A stretch of DNA of 64,000 bases, from assembly GCA_036946405.1 (NCBI GenBank), contig JAQIJC010000001.1, positions 2,548,501-2,612,500 of the forward strand, written 5' to 3'. The DNA is from Sphingomonas phyllosphaerae (GTDB lineage: Bacteria > Pseudomonadota > Alphaproteobacteria > Sphingomonadales > Sphingomonadaceae). Shown here piece after piece: positions 1 through 7,445 of this stretch. Under the pieces are notes generated by a model. That model searched no databases. It was not told the DNA's origin and worked only from the letters and a program-made list of their open reading frames with translations. A program made the position numbers and the translations under genes. How positions within the stretch are numbered: position 1 is the first letter of the stretch; each line of letters starts with the position of its first letter.

Positions 1-1135
1 TGCCGTTGCCCGCGTCGGGGCCGACGAACAGCGGCAGCGGCGCGGCCTGATTGTCCGAGGTACGGCGGTTATAGATCATCCGCGTCGTCAGCCGGACGTC
101 TTCGCCGAGATCGCCCTGGAAGTTGACGAACGCGCCGAACCGCTCCTGCGGGGTCAGCAGATAATTGTACGGACGAAAGTTGAAGCGGTCGGCGACGGTG
201 AATTGCTTGAAGTCGCTGTTGGCGCCGGTCGGGTCGGCCGGGTCGAAGCGCGGACGCCCGAGCGGGTTCGACTTGAGCGTGAGGTTCATGCCGGCGCCGG
301 TGACCGGATTGTTGATGAGGAATCGGCCGTTCGGCGTGCCCGAGCTGCAGCTGGTGGTACAGGCGGTCGCACCGGGATCGGGGAAGGCATAATAGCTGCG
401 GTCACCCGCAAAGACCGAGCCCTGCTTGATGTAGTTCACGCCGGCCACGAACGAGACGCCGGCCTCTTCGTCGCGATGCCCCCAGCTGAGCTGGTAATTC
501 TGCGTGACGCCGTCGCCCTGTGGATAGGCGCCGCCCTGTGCCGAGGCGACGAAGCCGTTCTGACGTTTCTTGGTGATGATGTTGACGACGCCGGCGATCG
601 CATCCGAGCCGTAGATCGTCGAGGCACCGTCGCGCAGCACCTCGACCCGATCGATCATGCTGTCGGGAATAGCATTGAGGTCGACCGCGCCGGGGACGCC
701 GCTCGCGGCGCTGCCATTGATGAAGCGCAGGCCATCGACCAGCACGAGGGTCCGGCGGCTGCCGAGATAGCGCAGGTCGATTTCGGACGAGCCCGCGCCG
801 ACGCCGCCGCCATCGGGCGGGTTGCCGTTGTTGCCCGAACGATTGAAGCGCGAGTTGAGCCCGCCCGCTGCGCCGGGCAGCCGTTGCAGCACGTCGGCGA
901 TCGAGGACAGGCCGGTGCGGGCGATATCCGCTCCCTCGATCGAGGTGATCGGCGCGGCCTGCGCCAGCGGATTTTGCCGGATGCGCGAGCCGGTGACGAC
1001 CACCGTATCGCCCTCGCCGGGGTCGGTGGCGGGATCGGCGCTGGTCTGTGCGTTGGCCGGTACGGCGGAGAGCATCGCGCTCCAGGCGACGCCGACGATC
1101 GCGCGTCGCCATACGTTTCGGTTCACTCTCTTCAT
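1..1135 (-). CDS. TonB-dependent receptor, N-terminal part (gene cut by window edge)
   Basis: Reading leftward from an ATG at 1133-1135, an open frame runs to the window edge without a stop, so the C-terminal barrel lies outside. The protein starts with a basic, hydrophobic signal peptide ending near VPANAQ, followed by the TonB-box-like segment GDTVVVTGSRI and a plug domain with the typical runs IDLRYLGSRRTLVLVDG, RVEVLRDGASTIYGSDAIAG and VVNIITKK. Such plugs belong to outer-membrane receptors that import sugars, siderophores or other large substrates using TonB energy. The downstream (leftward) neighbour is not visible, and the DUF885 gene on its right is on the same strand 86 bp away. The substrate cannot be told from the visible third of the protein. 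Confidence 0.93.
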   Translation of the reverse strand, partial: MKRVNRNVWRRAIVGVAWSAMLSAVPANAQTSADPATDPGEGDTVVVTGSRIRQNPLAQAAPITSIEGADIARTGLSSIADVLQRLPGAAGGLNSRFNRSGNNGNPPDGGGVGAGSSEIDLRYLGSRRTLVLVDGLRFINGSAASGVPGAVDLNAIPDSMIDRVEVLRDGASTIYGSDAIAGVVNIITKKRQNGFVASAQGGAYPQGDGVTQNYQLSWGHRDEEAGVSFVAGVNYIKQGSVFAGDRSYYAFPDPGATACTTSCSSGTPNGRFLINNPVTGAGMNLTLKSNPLGRPRFDPADPTGANSDFKQFTVADRFNFRPYNYLLTPQERFGAFVNFQGDLGEDVRLTTRMIYNRRTSDNQAAPLPLFVGPDAGNG

Positions 1136-1221
1136 GACGGCTTTCCCCTTCTTCGTTTGTTCCCTGTCCCTGCTGCGGGTATCCGGGCGCGCGCCTCTGT
1201 CCGGGCCGCTCTCCCCCGAAT

Positions 1222-2862
1222 TCAGTGTGCGGCCGCGCCGGCCTCGAGGGCGCGCTCGACCAGCGCCAGCGGCATGATGCCGGGCTGCGCGAGCGTCGCG
1301 ATGGTGGCGGCGGCGTCGAAGGGCTTGCCCGCGCGGGAGGCGCGTTCCGCCTGACGCGCGAGCAGATCGTCGAGCTGGATCTTGCCGACGATGTAGCTGG
1401 CGCCGTAGCCGGGCTGGCGAAGATAGAGGAGCTGCTCGAAGCCGACGAGCCGGCTCTCGGGATCGGACCAGCCGCGCGGCGTCCAGCGTGCGTGGAAGCG
1501 CCCGGCCTCTGCCAGCGTCATGCGATTGTCCTGCACGTAGAGCGAGGCGAGCCCGCGCGCGGCGCGATTGGCCAGCATGATCCACACCAATTCGCGCCCG
1601 CGCGGCAGATCGTCGTAGAGGCCGGCCTGCATCGCCAGTTCCTCCATCGCGGTGGCGACGCCTTCCGACCGGTCCTGCCAGATGTTGAACGGCAGCGGAC
1701 CTTGACGGATCGGATCGGCGTGCGGCTCATGCGCCATCCGGGCCAGTTCGATCCAGTGATAGAAATGGCTGTAGAGCGGGAGCGGGTCCTGCGCGACGAC
1801 ATGGCCGAAGAAGTCGCGCTGCGACGGCGCGCGGTATCTGATCAGTTGGGCGGGGATCGCGGCGCGATACCATGGCCGGTCGGCGACCATGCCGCGGTCG
1901 ATCAGGAATTGCGTGAAACGCTTGGCTTTTTGCAGCGACAGCCGGTCGAAGGCGGCGGCCTCGTCCGGCATCGCCAGCGGCGGCAAGGCGCGGTTGCGGA
2001 CTTCCTCCAGCGCGAGCCCGGCCCAGGCGCGCGACAGCTCGCGCTTGAGCAGCACCTCCTGCGCGGCCCAATCGTATGGGGAGAGATAGACGTGGCGTGC
2101 CGCCCAGTCGTAGTCGGCGCGACCGACCCCCGATGGGCCGGTGCGGCGCGGCGTCTCGGCCTCGATCCAATCGGCGAAACGTTCCGATGCCACGCGTGCG
2201 GCGCGGATCGCCGGCAACAGGCGCTGTCCCTCGCCCGACAGATCAGCGCGGCGATGCCCGGCGAGCGAGCGCAGGTCGAGCGTGCCAGCCTCTAGCTGCG
2301 CGAGCAGCTCGGCCTGATCGTGGAACGCGCGTGCGCCATAAGCGAACAGATCGTGCGCCTGACTGGCGGCGAGATTGACGCGGGCGGCGTCGAGCAGCGC
2401 GGGGATCTTCGCCAGCTGTGCCGCAAGGATCGTCGCGTCGGCGGCGGACAGCGGGTAGCTGTATCGCCACAGGTCGATCACCGGGGCGTTCGGCCCTTCA
2501 TGCGCGGGGACGTCGCTCTGTTCGGACCAGACCGTCGCATAAAAGCCCGGATCGCGCGCCCACGGTCGCAGCACGCGTAGCTGAAAGTCGAGCCCGTTCA
2601 TCTCGGCCTCAAGCAGATCGGCGTCGATCGCCGCCGCCGGGGCGATGCGCGCGCGGTCGATCTTCGCCAGCGTCGAACGGGCCGTCGCGAGCGCCTGTGT
2701 TCGACGCGTCAACGCGGCGGGTGAATAGTCCGGTATGCCGTCGACCACTGCGGGTTCGGCGGCGGCATGCCACGCGGCTACCGTGGCAGCCAATTGTGGA
2801 GGCGTTTGCGCAAGAGCCGGCATGGCGCTCATAGCGGACAGCAGAAGCAGCGTTTGTCTCAC
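1222..2862 (-). CDS. DUF885 family exported protein, metal motif not visible
   Basis: About 546 residues if the GTG at 2860-2862 is the start; this start gives a clean signal peptide (RQTLLLLSAMSAMPALAQ), whereas the open frame reaches 2964 through sequence that does not look coding. No strong Shine-Dalgarno is seen, so the start is uncertain. The fold signature of DUF885 is recognisable (the EG-ATAMEELAMQAGLY stretch and a late QPGYGASYIVGK segment matching the PGQA-YxxG region), but the HExxxGH metal-binding block that the second DUF885 protein of this window has (5537-7345) is not present; the equivalent region reads HFYHWIELARM. DUF885 proteins are usually thought to be zinc peptidases, so this copy may be catalytically altered or non-enzymatic. 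It probably acts in the periplasm. It lies divergent from the GH3 gene. Confidence 0.8.
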   Translation of the reverse strand: MRQTLLLLSAMSAMPALAQTPPQLAATVAAWHAAAEPAVVDGIPDYSPAALTRRTQALATARSTLAKIDRARIAPAAAIDADLLEAEMNGLDFQLRVLRPWARDPGFYATVWSEQSDVPAHEGPNAPVIDLWRYSYPLSAADATILAAQLAKIPALLDAARVNLAASQAHDLFAYGARAFHDQAELLAQLEAGTLDLRSLAGHRRADLSGEGQRLLPAIRAARVASERFADWIEAETPRRTGPSGVGRADYDWAARHVYLSPYDWAAQEVLLKRELSRAWAGLALEEVRNRALPPLAMPDEAAAFDRLSLQKAKRFTQFLIDRGMVADRPWYRAAIPAQLIRYRAPSQRDFFGHVVAQDPLPLYSHFYHWIELARMAHEPHADPIRQGPLPFNIWQDRSEGVATAMEELAMQAGLYDDLPRGRELVWIMLANRAARGLASLYVQDNRMTLAEAGRFHARWTPRGWSDPESRLVGFEQLLYLRQPGYGASYIVGKIQLDDLLARQAERASRAGKPFDAAATIATLAQPGIMPLALVERALEAGAAAH

Positions 2863-2875
2863 GGCTGTAAAGCTT

Positions 2876-2887
2876 ATGGTATACCAT
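2876..2887. promoter_or_regulatory. Perfect 12-bp palindrome ATGGTATACCAT, candidate operator
   Basis: A perfect palindrome lies in the divergent space between the DUF885 gene (start about 2862, minus) and the GH3 gene (start 3064, plus), 14 bp upstream of the DUF885 start. The core TGGTATACCA equals the core of the box bound by the GntR/FadR-type regulator UxuR in enterobacteria (established knowledge). No GntR gene is in this window, so the cognate regulator is inferred only. A second shorter dyad, GATAC-ca-GTATC, lies around 2942-2953. Confidence 0.4.
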
Positions 2888-3063
2888 TGGCTTGTCAATC
2901 TATGTGATGAGCCATCGCCAACAACACCTCTGCCATGACTTGATACCAGTATCGACGCCACCAAGCGTTTGATGTCGCATACCTAACGATCCGCAGTGGC
3001 GTGAGTCGCTGGATAGCGATATCAGCATCGTTGAAGCACAATCTAGAAACAAGGCAGGCGGGG

Positions 3064-5463
3064 ATGACGATGCGGGGTGTGAGCTATCTGGCGGTGGCGT
3101 TGATGACGGTCGCGGCAAGCGGGGCGGTCGCGCAGGTCGCGAAGCCCGATCGCTGGCCGGCCGGGAAGAGCACCGGGCTGGTCGATGCAGCGACAGAGGC
3201 GAAGGTCACCGCCCTGCTCGCGCGGCTGTCGCTCGAAGAGAAGATCGGACAGATGATCCAGGCCGATATCGGCGCGATCAAGCCGGAGGATCTGCGCACC
3301 TATCCGCTCGGCTCGATCCTCGCCGGGGGCAGCTCGCCGCCGCTCGGCAGCCCCGACCGCTCGCCCGCCGCGCCCTGGGTGGCGACCTCGCGCGCGTTCA
3401 ATGCGGTGGCGATGGAGCAGCGCGCCGGGCACGTCGCGATCCCGCTGATGTTCGGGGTCGATGCGGTGCACGGCAACAACAATGTCGTCGGCGCGACGAT
3501 CTTCCCGCACAATATCGCGCTCGGCGCGATGCGCGATCCGGCGCTGATCCGGCAGATCGGCGCGGCGACCGCCGCCGAAACCGCGGCGGCCGGCATCGAC
3601 TGGGCGTTTGGGCCGACCGTGGCGGTGCCGCAGGACGATCGCTGGGGGCGCAGCTACGAGGGCTATTCGGAGGACCCGGCGGTGGTCGCCTCCTATGCCG
3701 GCGCGATGGTCGAGGGGTTGCAGGGCGTCGGCGGCGACCGCGGCATCCAGCACGGGCATGTCGCCGCGAGCGTCAAGCACTTCCTCGGCGACGGCGGCAC
3801 CAGGGACGGGGTCGATCAGGGCGACACGCAAGTCGACGAAGCGACGCTGATCCGCGTCCACGCCGCCGGCTATCCGCCCGCGATCAAGGCCGGCGCGATG
3901 ACGGTCATGTCGAGCTTTTCAAGCTGGAACGGGCAGAAGATGCACGGCAACCGCTCGCTGCTGACCGACGTGCTCAAGGGCCGCATGGGGTTCGAGGGGT
4001 TCGTGGTCGGCGACTGGAACGGCCATGGCCAGATCCCCGGCTGCACCAACACCGATTGCCCGGCGACGTTCAATGCCGGGCTCGACATGGCGATGGCGCC
4101 GGATAGCTGGAAAGGCCTCTTCGACACGACGCTCGCCGCCGCGCGCTCGGGCAAGATCCCGATGGCGCGGATCGACGATGCGGTGCGGCGTATCCTGCGC
4201 GTCAAGATGAAGCTGGGGTTGTTCGACGCCGCGCGTCCCTATGAGGCGCAGCCGCAGCAGGTCGGGTCGGCGGCGCACCGCGCGGTCGCGCGGGAAGCCG
4301 TGGCCAAGAGCTTGGTGCTGCTCAAGAACAATGGCGTGCTGCCGGTGAAGGCGAGCGCCAATATCCTCGTCGCCGGCGACGCTGCCGACGATATCGGTCG
4401 CCAGTCGGGTGGCTGGACCTTGTCGTGGCAGGGCGACGGCAACACCAATGCCGACTTCCCCGGCGCGACCTCGATCTACGCCGGGATTGCCGCGGCCGCC
4501 AAGGCGGGCGGCGGCAGCGCGACGTTGTCGCCCGATGGCCGGTTCACGACCAAGCCCGATGTCGCGATCGTCGTCTTCGGCGAACAGCCCTATGCCGAGA
4601 TGCGCGGCGATGTCCGCACGCTGGAATTCGAGGCGGGTGACAAGCAGGCGATGGCGCTGCTGAAGAAATTGAAGGCGGCAGGCATTCCGACTGTTTCGGT
4701 GTTCCTGTCCGGGCGGCCGTTGTGGGTGAACCCGGAGCTGAACCAGTCGGATGCGTTCGTCGCTTCGTGGTTCCCCGGCTCGGAAGGCGAAGGCGTCGCC
4801 GACGTGCTGATCGGCGGCAAGCGCGATTTCGCCGGAACCCTGTCGTTCAGCTGGCCGAAGACGGCGGGGCAGTTCACGCTCAACCGCGGCGCGCCCGGGT
4901 ACGACCCGCTGTTCCCGTTCGGCTACGGGCTGAGCTACGCCAGGCCCGGCAAGGTCGGCGCGCTCAGCGAGGTGGCGGGCGTGGATGCGAGCCTCGCGAA
5001 CACCAGCCTGTTCTTCGCGCGCGGGCGAGTCCCCGCCCCGTTCCGGCTCGATCTCGACGCGGCGGTGACGCGCGAAGCGGTCGACAGCGCGACCGCGCAG
5101 GAAGGCGCGGTACGGCTGACATGGAAGGGTAAAGGCGCAGCGCGGATCGCCGGGCCGGAGCTGTCGCTGGTGCGCGAGACCAATGCGGATCTGAACCTGC
5201 AGGTGACCTATCGCGTCGATGCGCCCGCAGCCGGGGCTGTCGGCCTGGCGCTTGGCGGCGGCCGGGTCAACGTCGCACCGCTACTCGGAAAGCCAGGATG
5301 GCAGGTGCTGCGCGTGCCGCTGAAATGCTTCCGCGAGCGCGGCGCGACCGTCGAGAAGGTGGCGACGCCGATGACGCTCGACGCCGATGCGCCGTTCAGC
5401 GTGTCGATCTCGGATGTTCGGCTCGCCACCGATCCGGCCGGGGCGACCTGCCCGGCGGCGTGA
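3064..5463 (+). CDS. GH3 family beta-glucosidase / exo-1,4-beta-glucanase, exported
   Basis: The ATG at 3064 (or the one at 3070) follows the purine-rich GCAGGCGGGG and begins a signal peptide ending in SGAVAQ; the frame is open from GTG 3001 but that part is not signal-like. The mature protein of about 780 residues has the GH3 N-terminal barrel (SLEEKIGQMIQADI, then FGVDAVHGNNNV, then VKHFLGDGGT) and the nucleophile block FVVGDWNG with Asp317, followed by the C-terminal sandwich (LVLLKNNGVLPV) and a final beta-rich domain of about 180 residues. GH3 enzymes release glucose (or xylose) from non-reducing ends of beta-glucans and cello-oligosaccharides; the long C-terminal extension fits the exo-1,4-beta-glucosidase (ExoP/CelD-like) subgroup. 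The next gene (DUF885) begins 73 bp downstream after a GC-rich hairpin. Confidence 0.93.
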   Translation: MTMRGVSYLAVALMTVAASGAVAQVAKPDRWPAGKSTGLVDAATEAKVTALLARLSLEEKIGQMIQADIGAIKPEDLRTYPLGSILAGGSSPPLGSPDRSPAAPWVATSRAFNAVAMEQRAGHVAIPLMFGVDAVHGNNNVVGATIFPHNIALGAMRDPALIRQIGAATAAETAAAGIDWAFGPTVAVPQDDRWGRSYEGYSEDPAVVASYAGAMVEGLQGVGGDRGIQHGHVAASVKHFLGDGGTRDGVDQGDTQVDEATLIRVHAAGYPPAIKAGAMTVMSSFSSWNGQKMHGNRSLLTDVLKGRMGFEGFVVGDWNGHGQIPGCTNTDCPATFNAGLDMAMAPDSWKGLFDTTLAAARSGKIPMARIDDAVRRILRVKMKLGLFDAARPYEAQPQQVGSAAHRAVAREAVAKSLVLLKNNGVLPVKASANILVAGDAADDIGRQSGGWTLSWQGDGNTNADFPGATSIYAGIAAAAKAGGGSATLSPDGRFTTKPDVAIVVFGEQPYAEMRGDVRTLEFEAGDKQAMALLKKLKAAGIPTVSVFLSGRPLWVNPELNQSDAFVASWFPGSEGEGVADVLIGGKRDFAGTLSFSWPKTAGQFTLNRGAPGYDPLFPFGYGLSYARPGKVGALSEVAGVDASLANTSLFFARGRVPAPFRLDLDAAVTREAVDSATAQEGAVRLTWKGKGAARIAGPELSLVRETNADLNLQVTYRVDAPAAGAVGLALGGGRVNVAPLLGKPGWQVLRVPLKCFRERGATVEKVATPMTLDADAPFSVSISDVRLATDPAGATCPAA

Positions 5464-5471
5464 CGGTCGGA

Positions 5472-5494
5472 CGGGCGGGCCACGTGCCCGCCCG
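5472..5494 (+). terminator. GC-rich hairpin after the GH3 gene
   Basis: A perfect 9-bp stem CGGGCGGGC / GCCCGCCCG with a 5-nt loop starts 8 bp after the GH3 stop. The tail is CCCCCGTTT, so the U-run is very short; it may be a weak terminator or a transcript-end stabiliser. Confidence 0.4.
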
Positions 5495-5536
5495 CCCCCG
5501 TTTGACCTGGCGGGTCGCGCGGGTCATCACGGGCGC

Positions 5537-7345
5537 ATGAACCAGTCCATTTCCCGCCGTGACACCCTGATCGGCCTGACCGCCGTTACCGCCGCCAGCG
5601 CCAGTGGCGCTGCGACGCCTACCGAGACCGCACAAGCTTATCTCGACCGCGTTGCATGGCAGTTGCTCGACCTCCAGCCGGAGCGAGCGACGACGCTGGG
5701 CGTCGACGAAGGCGCCCATGCCGGATTGCGCCGCCGGCTGGAGGATCGCTCGCCGGCCGGTGTGGCGGCACGGCGACGCTTTCTGACCGATGCGCTGGCC
5801 GATCTGACGAAGCTGCCGCGCAATGGCATCGATAGCGCGACCGCGACCAGCCTTGCGGTGATCGAGAGTGCGTTTCGCACCGCCCTCGACGGCATGGCGC
5901 TGCCTTATGGCGTGGCGACGATCGGTGACTGGCGCAACACGCCTTATGGTGTCGTCCAGAACGTCGGCGCGTGGCTCGATGTGCCGCAGATGCTCGACGG
6001 CGATCAGCCGGTCCGTACCGCCGCGGATGCCGAGGCGTATCTGGCGCGTCTTGCGGCGATGCCCGCCCAGCTCGACGGCGAGACGGTGCGCATTCGTGAG
6101 ACACGCGCGATGGGTGTGGTGCCGCCCTCCTTTCTGCTCGACAAGACGATCACCGGGATGACGCGCACGTTGGCGGAGGCGGCGAGCGAGGACGGTCCGC
6201 TGATCGCGCCGCTGGTGCGCAAGGGCGCCGCGGTGCCGGGCGACTGGAGCAAGCGCGCCGCCGCGATCGTGCGCGGGGCGATCGTGCCCGCGCTCGACCG
6301 GCAGTTGAACGAGATACGGGCACAACGCGCGATCGCCACCACGGCGCCGGGGATGAACGCACGCCCGCATGGCGAGCAATGGTATGCCTGGGGGCTACGC
6401 GCCGGTACCACGACGCGGCGCAGCGCCGCCGATCTCCATGCGATGGGGCGCGCACGGCTGACCGATTTGCAGGCGCAGATGGATGTGATCCTGCGCAAGG
6501 AAGGGCTGACGCAGGGCAGCATCGCCGAGCGCACGATCGCCTATCAGCAACGACCGGGGATCGGCTTCCCGGACGGTGACGAGGGGCGACGCCAGATCAT
6601 CGCGTATATGCAGGGACGTATCGATGCGATCCGGCCAAAACTGCCGCAGGCGTTCCGGCGGCTGGCGCGCGGCAACCTCGAGATCCGCCGGATGCCGCTC
6701 GCGCAGGAAGCGGGCGCGCCGGCCGCTTATGGCGGCCCCGGTACGATCGACGGACGCGAGCCGGGCAAGGTATGGATCAATCTCGGCGACCCCTCGATCC
6801 ACAATCGCGTCACCATCCCTGACCTCGTCTATCACGAAGGGATCCCCGGCCATGTCTGGCAGGGCGAATATGCGCAGCGGCTGCCGCTGATCCGGTCGAT
6901 CCTCGCGTTCAACGCCTATTCGGAAGGCTGGGCGCTCTATGCCGAGCAACTCGCGGACGAGCTGGGGATGTACGAAGGCGATCCCGCCGGGCGGCTGGGC
7001 TATTTGATGGGTCTGGCATGGCGTGCGGTGCGGCTGATCGTCGACACCGGCATCCATGCGATCGGCTGGTCGCGCGACAAGGCGCTGGCCGAGTTCATCG
7101 CCGCGACCGGATTGCCGCGCAGCAACGCCGAAAGCGAGGTCGACCGCTATTGCGCGTGGCCCGGCCAGGCGTGCGGCTATGAGGTCGGGCGCGCGGAAAT
7201 CGTCGCGCAGCGAACGCGGGCGCAAAAGGCGCTGGGTGCGCGCTATGATCTCCGCGACTTCGATCAGGCGGTCGTCGACGGCGGCAACGTGCCGCTCAAC
7301 GTGCTCGCCGACAACGTCGCACGCTACATGGGACGTCCCGCCTGA
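5537..7345 (+). CDS. DUF885 family protein with HExxxGH motif, Tat-exported
   Basis: A 602-residue protein starting at ATG 5537 with a twin-arginine signal (SRRDTLIGL) and an Ala-rich hydrophobic stretch, so export of a folded, probably metal-loaded protein by the Tat pathway is likely. The family hallmarks are all present in order: HEGIPGH at residues 433-439, SEGWALYAEQL, a conserved WRAVRLIVDTGIHAIGWSR block, and WPGQACGYEVG near the end. The HExxxGH and following Glu suggest a zinc hydrolase; members are usually annotated as putative peptidases or as unknown. The open frame extends upstream to 5387 inside the GH3 gene, but that part lacks signal-like sequence. It probably follows the GH3 gene in the same transcript, since only 73 bp separate them. 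Confidence 0.87.
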   Translation: MNQSISRRDTLIGLTAVTAASASGAATPTETAQAYLDRVAWQLLDLQPERATTLGVDEGAHAGLRRRLEDRSPAGVAARRRFLTDALADLTKLPRNGIDSATATSLAVIESAFRTALDGMALPYGVATIGDWRNTPYGVVQNVGAWLDVPQMLDGDQPVRTAADAEAYLARLAAMPAQLDGETVRIRETRAMGVVPPSFLLDKTITGMTRTLAEAASEDGPLIAPLVRKGAAVPGDWSKRAAAIVRGAIVPALDRQLNEIRAQRAIATTAPGMNARPHGEQWYAWGLRAGTTTRRSAADLHAMGRARLTDLQAQMDVILRKEGLTQGSIAERTIAYQQRPGIGFPDGDEGRRQIIAYMQGRIDAIRPKLPQAFRRLARGNLEIRRMPLAQEAGAPAAYGGPGTIDGREPGKVWINLGDPSIHNRVTIPDLVYHEGIPGHVWQGEYAQRLPLIRSILAFNAYSEGWALYAEQLADELGMYEGDPAGRLGYLMGLAWRAVRLIVDTGIHAIGWSRDKALAEFIAATGLPRSNAESEVDRYCAWPGQACGYEVGRAEIVAQRTRAQKALGARYDLRDFDQAVVDGGNVPLNVLADNVARYMGRPA

Positions 7346-7445
7346 CCAACGCGGCGCTGGTGCCACCGGGACGCCAGCGTCATTGACCAGCTCGCACTCG
7401 CCCGTTAACGCGACTTATTCGCACTAGCGGGGAAAGTGCCGGTAC

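Noticed and set aside
203..1354. Long plus-strand frames opposite the first TBDR and DUF885 genes
   Set aside because: High-GC shadow frames, Arg/Gly/Ala-rich with no motifs; the minus-strand frames carry clear TBDR and DUF885 signatures.
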